From: Fibrobacterota bacterium
Lineage (GTDB): Bacteria; Fibrobacterota; Chitinivibrionia; Chitinivibrionales; Chitinispirillaceae
Reading direction: 5' to 3'
NCBI GenBank assembly: GCA_023436205.1
Contig: JAEZKC010000141.1
Coordinates: forward strand, 1 to 7,537
DNA length: 7,537 nt
Numbering within the stretch: position 1 is the stretch's first letter; each line of letters starts with the position of its first letter. Of the stretch, positions 1 to 6,039 are shown in pieces. The notes under the pieces were generated by a model. That model did no database searches. It was not told the DNA's origin and worked only from the letters and a program-made list of their open reading frames with translations. The position numbers were made by a program, and so were the translations under genes.

Positions 1-117
1 ATAGCTACCGCCACACTGGACCGATTGCTGCATCATTCACTAATCTATGTGCTGAAAGGAGAATCTTACCGTCTGAAGAACCGGATGAAGCTGGGGTTGG
101 TACCCCCAAGGAAGTAG
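1..117 (+). CDS. istB: 3' end of IstB-like ATP-binding protein of an IS21-family element (partial)
   Basis: Frame 1 is open from the first base to a TAG at 115-117 and encodes 38 residues: IATATLDRLLHHSLIYVLKG, followed by ESYRLKNRMKLG and a short basic tail. The ATxLDRLLHH block followed by a beta strand and KGxSYRLK is the typical C-terminus of IstB, the AAA+ helper ATPase that works with the IstA transposase in IS21-family elements. Only the extreme C-terminus is present, so the Walker motifs lie outside the window to the left. A minus-strand frame over 5-244 is also open but starts inside a repeat and crosses the IS end, so it is regarded as a shadow. Family assignment is confident; whether the element is intact cannot be seen. 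Confidence 0.85.
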   Translation: MATATLDRLLHHSLIYVLKGESYRLKNRMKLGLVPPRK

Positions 118-185
118 TTTTTTTACCGGGAATGGGAAATAATATTCCGGAAGAAATGGGAAATATTAAAACGGAGTTGACAACA
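118..185 (+). mobile_element. Right terminal region of the IS21-family element
   Basis: The 3' flank of istB carries two direct copies of AATGGGAAATA at 131-141 and 155-165, 24 bp apart; the first lies inside a GGAAT...ATTCC inverted pair (129-148). Repeated transposase-binding sites near the ends and a terminal CA are typical of IS21-family elements. The end is probably at 182 (GTTGACA) or 185 (TTGACAACA), immediately before a 69-bp repeat that is seen again at 864-932. The exact end cannot be fixed without the left end and the 4-8 bp target duplication. Confidence 0.6.
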
Positions 186-252
186 AATCCTAGCGCTTTT
201 AGTGTCGCTCTGGTATATAAGTAGCCTCTCATCGCACAACGCAACGCAGAGC
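184..252 (-). repeat. 69-bp cassette-boundary-like repeat, copy 1 (attC-like)
   Basis: This copy matches 864-932 at 58 of 69 positions without gaps, exactly 680 bp away. It lies 24 bp beyond the stop of the minus-strand lipoprotein gene, where an integron attC would sit relative to its cassette gene. Self-complementarity is weaker here than in copy 2. The IS21-type end abuts its outer edge. Conserved blocks are AAATCCTAGCGCTT, AAGTAGCC and CTCATCGCACAA. Confidence 0.6.
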
Positions 253-276
253 GTTCACTTCGTAAACGAGACTACC

Positions 277-723
277 CTACTGGAAATTTTTATAACAATT
301 CGTATTCAAATATTCTAAAAGCAACAGATTGTACTCATATGCAAAAGAGTCTGCGTCACCCGGAAATTTTCTAAGGGTACCTCTTGGAATGTAATCACCT
401 GTACCTTTGATGATCTTTACACCATTAGTTTCTGCAAATTTAGGATAATAATCTTCCACGCCAGGTACTTTTAATCCAAATCCGGCGACACCCATAAATC
501 GGCAATCTCCTTTTTCTATGGAGATATTTAACAAATATTCAGGGATTGCATTTGAATCTAATTCAATAGTAATGGGTTCAGGAAAAATCAGGCTGTCACA
601 ATTACAAACAACAGTGTCAATCGATGAAAACTTATTCACCTCACTTCCATCATGTGCTTTTTTACCACAACCATTCATTTGGCAGGCAATTACTGCAATT
701 ACAAATGCATGTTTCACTTTCAT
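277..723 (-). CDS. Putative lipoprotein of unknown function in a cassette-like setting
   Basis: This encodes a 148-residue protein that I do not recognise. It begins MKVKHAFVIAVIACQMNGC: two lysines, a hydrophobic stretch and Cys19 in an MNGC lipobox (lacking the usual Leu at -3), so signal peptidase II processing is plausible. The mature part has CNCDS near residues 40-45, further cysteines and a Tyr-rich C-terminus; no known catalytic motif is evident. The frame extends upstream to an ATG at 789, but the start at 723 is preferred because it puts the signal peptide at the N-terminus and has AAGG 12 nt upstream. The gene looks more AT-rich than rsmA and is followed by a 69-bp repeat whose second copy lies upstream, so it may be a mobile cassette. 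There is no information on substrate or partner. Confidence 0.6.
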   Translation of the reverse strand: MKVKHAFVIAVIACQMNGCGKKAHDGSEVNKFSSIDTVVCNCDSLIFPEPITIELDSNAIPEYLLNISIEKGDCRFMGVAGFGLKVPGVEDYYPKFAETNGVKIIKGTGDYIPRGTLRKFPGDADSFAYEYNLLLLEYLNTNCYKNFQ

Positions 724-863
724 CCAAAATTGCCTTATGGGTAGGTTAACCGTGTTTTCCCTTCTATCTAGGATTTTGATGTGTTGCACTCGACGGTTTG
801 ATCCTCTAGCGTGTTTAGAAAATAACTTTATGATATTTTCACATCTACCCTAAATTGCCGGCG

Positions 864-932
864 CAAATCCTAGCGCTTACAGTGTGGCTCCGGAATGCAA
901 GTAGCCGCTCATCGCACAATGTAACGCAGGGC
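864..932 (-). repeat. 69-bp cassette-boundary-like repeat, copy 2 (attC-like, foldable)
   Basis: This is the second copy of the repeat at 184-252 (84% identity). Its ends are imperfectly complementary: 869-886 (CCTAGCGCTTACAGTGTG) pairs with 915-931 (CACAATGTAACGCAGGG), leaving one unpaired base in one arm and a central loop of about 28 nt. Imperfect long-range pairing with an extrahelical base and a size of about 70 bp resemble integron attC sites. However, the canonical GTTRRRY core box is absent: the equivalent position on the minus strand reads GCTAGGA. It lies about 75 bp downstream of the small membrane-protein gene (1007-1192). Confidence 0.6.
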
Positions 933-1006
933 CTAAATAAGGATACTCTGCCCGTGTGCGGTATTGCCCGAAAGGCGGGGAGGATTCATTTAACAATCCA
1001 AATGAC

Positions 1007-1192
1007 TCAACCTTGAACCAAAGCATCGATTGAAAAGACGATACCCATTAAACTGATAAGTAGCATAAAGATATTTCTAAACCAGTAAAATGGAAAGATT
1101 TTCCGATTTACTCGAAGATCAAGTAACCCGCTGGTAAATCCTATAATTGAAATGACTAGCAACAGGAGAGAAATTATTTTGGTACTTGTCAT
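1007..1192 (-). CDS. Small two-helix membrane protein of unknown function
   Basis: This encodes 61 residues with two clear hydrophobic segments, about residues 6-24 (ISLLLLVISIIGFTSGLL) and 39-57 (RNIFMLLISLMGIVFSI), joined by a basic, aromatic loop (RVNRKIFPFYWF). The positive loop would place both termini outside the cytoplasm under the positive-inside rule. It starts at an ATG at 1192 with only a weak AAAG/GAG ribosome-binding sequence upstream. I do not recognise a family. Its position just before a copy of the 69-bp repeat suggests that it is a cassette gene too. A 61-codon frame with such regular hydrophobic patterning is more likely real than chance, but expression is unproven. Confidence 0.5.
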   Translation of the reverse strand: MTSTKIISLLLLVISIIGFTSGLLDLRVNRKIFPFYWFRNIFMLLISLMGIVFSIDALVQG

Positions 1193-1354
1193 TGGACTTT
1201 ATTCTCATCATTTGGATGATTAGCAGGGGCAGTTCCATAGCAATATACAAATTCTAGAACTGCCTAGCCAGGGTTCTAACCCACCATCCCACATCGCCTT
1301 TATAGTATCTAGCACCGAAATAAACCAGCTACATTCACCTCAAAAACTCACCAC
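1193..1354. other. Gene-poor 162-bp spacer between the cassette-like region and the lipoprotein gene
   Basis: No convincing reading frame, third copy of the 69-bp repeat or strong terminator hairpin was found. It should hold the promoter of the 61-residue gene and the 3' end of the transcript from 1747. It marks the right edge of the AT-rich cassette-like stretch. Confidence 0.4.
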
Positions 1355-1747
1355 TCAATAACTAATCCCCTGGGCTTCCAAAATCCCCCTATTCCTCGCA
1401 TTCCCCATGCTCTCCATCACCCAGGTATACTCCTTGTATCCGCCCACAAATCCGGCTAGTTTACAGATCTTGTCCTGGGCTCTCCTGAAGTCCTCCTCGT
1501 AGCGCAGACGCTGCACCGGGTCTTCAGTCTTGAATGAGTCGCTGTAAAAGTAGGTAAGAGAGTCAAGCAGCGGGTTGCAGGTCTTCCACAGGGTGACCTG
1601 CTTTGCAGTCACAGAAGAATCGGCGGTGGGCTCGAACTTGGGCTCAGCCACAGGGGCCGGCGGGGGAGTCTGTACAACTTCCTTTTTCTTTACACATCCT
1701 GACATCAGCAACAGAACTAAAACGGTGAAAAGTGGAACTCTATACAC
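1355..1747 (-). CDS. Putative lipoprotein with proline-rich linker, divergent from rsmA
   Basis: This encodes 130 residues. The N-terminus MYRVPLFTVLVLLLMSGC has a lipobox ending at Cys18, followed by KKKE and a proline/alanine-rich linker (QTPPPAPVAEPKFEP, about residues 23-40). Such linkers often span the space between a membrane anchor and a periplasmic domain. The rest is predicted mostly helical and charged, with two cysteines (in TCNPLL and KICKLAG) that could form a disulphide. The GTG start at 1747 is chosen over longer frames because AAGGAG (1760-1755, minus strand) lies 7 nt upstream and the signal peptide begins right there; the longer frame would bury it behind 36 residues. I recognise no family. 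Its coding region resembles the rsmA operon in composition rather than the cassette-like genes to its left. Confidence 0.7.
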   Translation of the reverse strand: MYRVPLFTVLVLLLMSGCVKKKEVVQTPPPAPVAEPKFEPTADSSVTAKQVTLWKTCNPLLDSLTYFYSDSFKTEDPVQRLRYEEDFRRAQDKICKLAGFVGGYKEYTWVMESMGNARNRGILEAQGISY

Positions 1748-1754
1748 GAAGGAT

Positions 1755-1760
1755 CTCCTT
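1755..1760 (-). promoter_or_regulatory. Ribosome-binding site fixing the GTG start at 1747
   Basis: The minus strand reads AAGGAG with a 7-nt spacer to GTG. This is the strongest Shine-Dalgarno match in the area and rules against the longer open frame that runs to 1855. Confidence 0.75.
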
Positions 1761-1811
1761 TTTGCACTCCTGATCAGGAATCTGAGGTGGCCGCTGTGTG
1801 ATTTATATACT

Positions 1812-1840
1812 AAATTACTATTTCTTACTATATATTTCAA
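1812..1840 (-). promoter_or_regulatory. Possible promoter for the divergent lipoprotein gene
   Basis: The minus strand carries TTGAAA (1840-1835), a 17-nt spacer, and TAATTT (1817-1812) in a strongly AT-rich intergenic stretch. The -35-like element is good and the -10-like element poor; TATATAA-like sequences nearby are alternatives. Confidence 0.25.
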
Positions 1841-1849
1841 AAGATTGAA

Positions 1850-1878
1850 TTGCAATCTCTTTCACGCAAAGGTACTAT
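1850..1878 (+). promoter_or_regulatory. Possible promoter for the rsmA operon
   Basis: TTGCAA (1850-1855) and TACTAT (1873-1878) are separated by 17 nt, close to the vegetative sigma consensus. Initiation about 7 nt downstream would put the transcript start at about 1885, next to the ATG at 1886, giving a nearly leaderless message. Other AT-rich sites upstream (1800-1840) could serve instead. Confidence 0.3.
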
Positions 1879-1885
1879 AAAGTTC

Positions 1886-2677
1886 ATGGGTCCCAAAAAG
1901 CATCTGGGGCAGCACTTCCTGACTGCCCCAGCCTTCGCCCGCAAAATCGCGGAGGCAGTCCCTGCAAACGAGGGGCAAAACATTCTCGAAATCGGCCCCG
2001 GCCGCGGTGCTCTGAGCATTCATCTCAAGGAGCGCTTTCCCGATTTTCACCTGGTGGAGATCGATCCCGATGCCATTGAGGTCTTGCGGGAGAAACTGGG
2101 CGTGGGAAACTACTCCATCCACCATGCAGATATCATGAAGTTTGACCTGGCCCAAGTGGGATTTCCCCTGCATGCAGTCGGAAACCTGCCCTACAATATC
2201 GGTGCCCTGATCATAAAAAAAGTCCTCCTCTGCGCTCCCCGGGTACTGACCTGCACCTTCATGGTGCAGAAGGAAGTCGCCCAGCGCATCGTTTCTCCAC
2301 CGCACTCCCGCACAAACGGATTTCTCTCCATCTTCTGCCAGTTTTTCGGCAAAGCCAAACTTCTGTTCAGCGTGCCTCCGGGAGCCTTTTTCCCCAGGCC
2401 CAACGTGGATTCCGCCGTTTTCCAGATCGTGGTTGACCCTGATGTGGAGAGCCGCCTTTCAAGGGATCACTGGGAGCCGTTCTTTGCATTTGTCGACAGA
2501 GGATTTTCCATGCGCAGAAAGCAGCTGGCGAAAGTGCTCAGTCTTACCGGTGATGGTGACAAGGAGCACTATGGCGAACTGCTCAAGAGTATGGGTGTTA
2601 ATGAGGCGTCAAGACCCGAGGATCTCGATGTAAACCTGTGGCTTGATCTTTATAAAAGGGCCAACTCTTTACAATGA
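1886..2677 (+). CDS. rsmA: 16S rRNA (adenine1518-N6/adenine1519-N6)-dimethyltransferase
   Basis: RsmA/KsgA transfers four methyl groups from S-adenosylmethionine to two adjacent adenines in the 3'-terminal hairpin of 16S rRNA, a late 30S maturation step. The 263-residue product has the usual length and family signatures in order: PKKHLGQHFL (3-12), the SAM-binding loop EIGPGRGALS (35-44), the acidic VEID (57-60), catalytic NLPY (100-103), then MVQKEVAQRI, PPGAFFPRPNVDSAV and the C-terminal FVDRGFSMRRKQL region. The ATG at 1886 is preferred because KKHLGQ normally lies within the first few residues; a TTG at 1850 would add 12 residues. AAAGG lies 13 nt upstream, rather far. The gene heads the operon and its TGA overlaps the next ATG (ATGA). 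No key residue is missing. Confidence 0.96.
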   Translation: MGPKKHLGQHFLTAPAFARKIAEAVPANEGQNILEIGPGRGALSIHLKERFPDFHLVEIDPDAIEVLREKLGVGNYSIHHADIMKFDLAQVGFPLHAVGNLPYNIGALIIKKVLLCAPRVLTCTFMVQKEVAQRIVSPPHSRTNGFLSIFCQFFGKAKLLFSVPPGAFFPRPNVDSAVFQIVVDPDVESRLSRDHWEPFFAFVDRGFSMRRKQLAKVLSLTGDGDKEHYGELLKSMGVNEASRPEDLDVNLWLDLYKRANSLQ

Positions 2678-4647
2678 TCCGCGGTGCTGCTTTGATTCTC
2701 CTCATTACCGCACTGGCAGGAGCTGACCACCTGCCTCCGGAGCTCCTCTTTCCCCGCCCTGTTGAGGAGAGCGATTCTCCAAGAGTGACCCTCAGCTCAG
2801 AGCAGATCCTTTTTGACAGATCACTTACCAGTATCAACAATGCAGTGTATCACCCGGTATTCGGTCCCTATAAAATGGAGCAGGGCGTCGGTTATGAACT
2901 GCGCAGGGACAAACTGCAGAATCTTAAACAGTACATCAATATTGCCGGGTCCCTGGAGCGTACCCTCACTAAATATCCGTCAATCACCCCCGGTTTCGAC
3001 TGGACACCGGTGACACAGCTTTACACCTCACAGAACGGGGTGAATTCTCTTATGACGCTCGATGCCGGCCCCACGTTCAGGACCGGTGTAAAGGGCGTGG
3101 ATCTTTTCCTGCGTGCAGGGGCAAGCGGCAGAAGGCTTGACTCATTGAAAAGCTGGAGGGATCAGGGGTTCCACCGCAGCAGCGTGGGCGCCTACGGGGC
3201 GTTCAGCATGGGGTCCATGGAACAGCCTATCCTCAATCTGCCACTTTACTTCTTCACTCAGGGGATCACCCGAAGTATCGAGAACTCATCAATGGTTTCC
3301 CTCTTCGGCAATGCGCTGAGCGCCTTTACCATCGCACCTGAGGACAGTCTGTTTCTATTTACGGATGGTTCTCTCTTTAACGGTAAAGAAGGTTATCTCG
3401 AAGAAAGCGCCGACAGCAGAAGCATTCTCTTTTCGAGTACTCCCTGGCGCATTCAGCAGGATATGCGGTTTATGGCGGGATTCAAGGCCAGGCCCCGACA
3501 TATTTTCACTCCGTCACTGTATTACTCCTGGCAGAACAGCCAGCTGGCGTTTCCCACCGATGATCGCAAGAGGGATGAGCGCACGGTCAGGCATTCTCTT
3601 TCCGCCGCACTGTCCACCGATTCCAGCATGAATCTCTTTTATGGTGGCCAGATCAGTTTCGACTGGCGGGATCATGATAAGCTGTTTGGCAAGTCGTTTT
3701 CTGAAAATGCTAACGAAGGTAATATCGACAGCCTCAACCTGAATCTGTGGGATCATAGCAGCTTCAATCCCCGCATCATGCACCAGCTCACACTGAGGCT
3801 TCCTCATTCTGCAAGGCTCTCTTATAATTATTCTCTGTCCAGGGTGCTTACGGAGTACCCCAATTACTACATGAACAAAACCCAGAAAGTCATCAACAAT
3901 GATGATAATGACAGACTCAACCTGCTGCACCGGATCTCTCTTTCGCGCTTGTCTGATTCACCCCTTAACGGTGAAATCTTCGGTGAGATTTCTGAGTATA
4001 CCCTGGTGTTTCTGCGAAAGGCCAAAAGCAGCAGCAACCGGACCGATCAGGGGCAGAGGCTTGGTGCCATTGTGGAGTGGACCCCGGTTGAGCGCCTCAC
4101 TCTTTCGGAATCGATCACCGCTGAAGCCAAGATGGGCAGTTTCCATTTCGTGGAGTTTCACCAGGACCCCCTCGAGCGTCCCCGCTATTCACGTGCACTC
4201 AGTTCAAACTTGACAGGCTTTCTCTCCCTTTCGCCTGTTTTCGGCCTCAAGGGTATGTGGAACACAAAGTATTCCGACTATGGCTACTGGTATGGAAACG
4301 AATACATGGATACTATTCTGGCACTCGATGACAATGCCAGAACCGATTACTACGCAATCACCGGTAAAGCGATCTACTACACTCTGGATTTCAGTTTGCA
4401 GGCGCAGTTTGACAATCTGGTGGCTGAACTGGGGAATGCGTTTACCGATATAAATGATCAATATTTTCAGAACGGTAAATATGTGGTGATGAACGATGAA
4501 GGGTATACTACCAAGCCTTACAGTAGTGTCACTCTGAGTTTAGGAGGAAATCTCAATTTATCTGCCTATGTCAGTCACACCTTTGTGGTGGGGCAGAGAT
4601 CTTCGGGGTATTGGGATTTTCGTATGCAGATGGAGGGACGGTTATGA
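2674..4647 (+). CDS. Putative outer-membrane beta-barrel protein, unknown function
   Basis: This encodes 657 residues. The N-terminus MIRGAALILLITALAGADH is a short signal peptide with an AGA site, cleaved probably after Ala17. The mature protein contains no cysteine and is rich in alternating polar/hydrophobic segments with aromatic residues at segment ends (for example SARLSYNYSLSR, HIFTPSLYYSWQ, SSVTLSLGGNLNLSAYVSHTFVV), the pattern of transmembrane beta strands. The C-terminus (DFRMQMEGRL) lacks the usual terminal Phe or Tyr, so the last strand is atypical. I do not recognise the family; LptD-like or generic porin-type barrels are possibilities only. It overlaps rsmA by 4 nt (ATGA) and the following lipoprotein gene by 4 nt, so translation is probably coupled across all three. 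The overlap with two lipoproteins suggests an envelope complex. Confidence 0.75.
   Translation: MIRGAALILLITALAGADHLPPELLFPRPVEESDSPRVTLSSEQILFDRSLTSINNAVYHPVFGPYKMEQGVGYELRRDKLQNLKQYINIAGSLERTLTKYPSITPGFDWTPVTQLYTSQNGVNSLMTLDAGPTFRTGVKGVDLFLRAGASGRRLDSLKSWRDQGFHRSSVGAYGAFSMGSMEQPILNLPLYFFTQGITRSIENSSMVSLFGNALSAFTIAPEDSLFLFTDGSLFNGKEGYLEESADSRSILFSSTPWRIQQDMRFMAGFKARPRHIFTPSLYYSWQNSQLAFPTDDRKRDERTVRHSLSAALSTDSSMNLFYGGQISFDWRDHDKLFGKSFSENANEGNIDSLNLNLWDHSSFNPRIMHQLTLRLPHSARLSYNYSLSRVLTEYPNYYMNKTQKVINNDDNDRLNLLHRISLSRLSDSPLNGEIFGEISEYTLVFLRKAKSSSNRTDQGQRLGAIVEWTPVERLTLSESITAEAKMGSFHFVEFHQDPLERPRYSRALSSNLTGFLSLSPVFGLKGMWNTKYSDYGYWYGNEYMDTILALDDNARTDYYAITGKAIYYTLDFSLQAQFDNLVAELGNAFTDINDQYFQNGKYVVMNDEGYTTKPYSSVTLSLGGNLNLSAYVSHTFVVGQRSSGYWDFRMQMEGRL
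4632..4637 (+). promoter_or_regulatory. Ribosome-binding site within the 3' end of the barrel gene
   Basis: GGAGGG lies 6 nt before the ATG at 4644. It selects this start over the in-frame ATG at 4611 and yields a protein whose signal peptide begins at residue 1. Confidence 0.75.
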
Positions 4648-5123
4648 GATCTTCAGTTGTTGTGTTGATGCTGTTGCTGTTCACCGGCTGTGGAATGTTC
4701 GATCTCAAGACGGCTGAGCCTCCTCTTGACGAGGGTACCGGGGATCCGCTCATGATGAGTGAGGTGCTCAGGGCTGCGCGGGAGACCACCGGGGAGCTCG
4801 AGTATACCGATTGCTTTACCGATAACGCGGTGTTCGAGTATTCTCTTGAAATTCGCCGTATTTATGGAAAAGAAAAGATCATCAACATGCTGGAGTTTCT
4901 AAGGCCTCAGGCAAGCTATGTGGACTGGCAGACCGATAAGGCTACAAAGAAGGTGGAGGGTGATTTGCTGATTTTTGAAAACATGCCTTACCTTATATAT
5001 TTTGATGGTACGCTGCTTTGCTCAGGTAAAGCGGATTTCCATATAAACATGGGAATAGATTGGCAAATAAGTTACTGGAAGGATGTTCCCGATGATTACA
5101 GGAACTCGTTTTTCGAGCCTTAA
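4644..5123 (+). CDS. Putative NTF2-like lipoprotein 1 of the envelope operon
   Basis: This encodes 159 residues from the ATG at 4644, which overlaps the barrel gene stop (ATGA). The N-terminus MRSSVVVLMLLLFTGC is a lipoprotein signal with Cys16 in the lipobox. After a linker, residues about 30-159 look like a single alpha+beta domain: a helix (MSEVLRAARE), a strand ending in VFEYSLEIRRIYG, a helix (KEKIINMLEFLRP), then strands that close with INMGIDWQISYWKDV. This order recalls the NTF2/SnoaL-like cone fold, a structural guess without motif proof. Its ending WxIxxWxDV resembles that of the next gene (WVIRNWFDL), suggesting related folds. It is probably anchored at a membrane near the barrel; no enzymatic residue can be named. 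Confidence 0.7.
   Translation: MRSSVVVLMLLLFTGCGMFDLKTAEPPLDEGTGDPLMMSEVLRAARETTGELEYTDCFTDNAVFEYSLEIRRIYGKEKIINMLEFLRPQASYVDWQTDKATKKVEGDLLIFENMPYLIYFDGTLLCSGKADFHINMGIDWQISYWKDVPDDYRNSFFEP
5079..5083 (+). promoter_or_regulatory. Ribosome-binding site fixing the start of lipoprotein 2
   Basis: AAGGA lies 8 nt before the ATG at 5092. It overlaps the alternative ATG at 5083 and so cannot serve it, which decides the start. Confidence 0.7.
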
Positions 5124-5757
5124 AAACAGATCGGGTGTACTGTTACTGGCAGGTCTGCTGTTGATTGCAAACCTGTCATGTGATTCGCTATTCCTTCCTC
5201 AGACAGGAGTGCCGGAAGAGGCGCCAAGTCTGCGGGCAACTCCTCAGGGTACTATCGAGCAGCTTATTCGAGCTTATGAAGATAAGAGGATAGATCTGTT
5301 CATCGATCTTCTGCCAAAGAACAAGACTTTCCGTTTTTACGTTTCCCCCGATTATTCTGCAGCCTACGTTGCCTCCAAAGGTCCTGATGCCACCCTCGAA
5401 AGAGTGGATTCGCAATATTGCTATGTAAAGGCGGGAAGTTATTATTACTGGGGGTACGATGATGAAATCGCCAGGCACCGCAATCTGTTTTCTCTTGCCC
5501 AGGAGATCAATTTCACCGAGCTGCCCATAGTTGACCCCCGCGATTTCCGCTACACGGTGACTGCCGAAAATGAAACCACCATGGTGGAAGTCAAGATGAC
5601 TGCGGGAGAGCTGTGCATTGACCTGCCTGATCAGATCTACTGCACCCAGCGTGAGGGGCAGATGCAGGTGTTTCTTCTCGAACGGGAAACCGGCACCGTG
5701 CCGGAGGAGAAATTATGGGTGATCAGGAACTGGTTTGATTTAAACACCATTCAGTGA
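5092..5757 (+). CDS. Putative NTF2-like lipoprotein 2 of the envelope operon
   Basis: This encodes 221 residues and overlaps the preceding gene by 32 nt in another frame. The N-terminus has basic residues, a hydrophobic core (GVLLLAGLLLIA, about 15-26) and Cys30 in NLSC, an imperfect lipobox because the usual Leu at -3 is Asn. Asp31 follows; in Escherichia coli Asp at +2 retains lipoproteins in the inner membrane, but that rule may not hold here. The mature part starts with a helix typical of NTF2-like domains (TIEQLIRAYEDKRIDLFIDLL), then Tyr-rich strands (YCYVKAGSYYYWGYDDE), and ends VEVKMTAGEL ... EKLWVIRNWFDLN. The final WxIxxWxD resembles lipoprotein 1, so the two may be diverged duplicates. 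I see no catalytic motif. It is the last gene of the operon; no classical terminator hairpin with U-tract follows directly. Confidence 0.72.
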   Translation: MITGTRFSSLKNRSGVLLLAGLLLIANLSCDSLFLPQTGVPEEAPSLRATPQGTIEQLIRAYEDKRIDLFIDLLPKNKTFRFYVSPDYSAAYVASKGPDATLERVDSQYCYVKAGSYYYWGYDDEIARHRNLFSLAQEINFTELPIVDPRDFRYTVTAENETTMVEVKMTAGELCIDLPDQIYCTQREGQMQVFLLERETGTVPEEKLWVIRNWFDLNTIQ

Positions 5758-5788
5758 TGCGCGATTTTTTGTTGTAAAGCTTCTCGTT

Positions 5789-6027
5789 CCGCTCATACTG
5801 AGCGTAGGTCCGCCGGAGTCGAAGTATAATCCTGAAACTCCTCCATGTTAACGAGGCCCTCCCATCCGCTCATGCTGAGCCTAGGTCCGCCGGAGTCGAA
5901 GCATAATCCTGAAATTCACGCCTGTTAACAAGGATCTCCCATCCGTTCATGAGAATTGCTTAACGGGTGACATGAGGACCTCTCATCCGTTCATACTGAG
6001 CGTAGGTCCGCCGGAGTCGAAGTATAA
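5789..6027. repeat. Tandem array of 77-bp palindromic repeat units in a convergent intergenic gap
   Basis: Units start at 5789 (A), 5866 (B), 5943 (C) and 5987 (D). A, B and D share a 41-bp core (5789-5829, 5866-5906, 5987-6027): CCGYTCATRCTGAGC, then TAGGTCCGCCGGAGTCGAAG, then YATAA. A-to-B and B-to-C spacing is exactly 77 bp. C begins with the same CCGTTCATG but lacks the core, so its unit is 44 bp, a 33-bp deletion. Linkers keep TTAAC and a CTCCCAT-like end. Short arms pair across each core: ATACT with AGTAT in A (5795-5799/5823-5827) and D, and ATGCT with AGCAT in B (5872-5876/5900-5904), so both arms changed together. The array lies between the 3' ends of convergent genes, a usual place for REP-type repeats. 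Confidence 0.85.
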
Positions 6028-6039
6028 CTCTCTACAGGT

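Noticed and set aside
5..244. 79-codon minus-strand open frame beginning MRCAMRGYLY
   Set aside because: It starts inside the 69-bp repeat, crosses the IS21-type end and lies antisense to the clear istB C-terminus; the same repeat at 864-932 has an in-frame stop.
518..853. 111-codon plus-strand open frame
   Set aside because: It is antisense to the lipoprotein gene at 277-723, whose signal peptide and ribosome-binding site are better supported.
184..932. Calling the 69-bp repeats genuine integron attC sites
   Set aside because: Position and imperfect folding fit, but the GTTRRRY/RYYYAAC core boxes are absent and no integrase is in the window, so only attC-like is claimed.
1769..1778. 10-bp palindrome CCTGATCAGG as an operator
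   Set aside because: Short palindromes of this kind occur by chance, and no second site or regulator gene is seen.
1862..2403. Minus-strand open frames over rsmA
   Set aside because: They are shadows of rsmA, whose protein motifs are unmistakable.
3514..3930. 138-codon minus-strand open frame over the barrel gene
   Set aside because: It lies inside a 657-codon gene with a signal peptide and overlapping operon neighbours; no supporting start signal.
5758..5788. Rho-independent terminator after lipoprotein 2
   Set aside because: There is a T-run (GCGATTTTTTG) but no convincing stem directly before it.
5789..6027. CRISPR array
   Set aside because: Only four units, one with the core deleted, and the sequences between cores are themselves related to each other rather than unique spacers.
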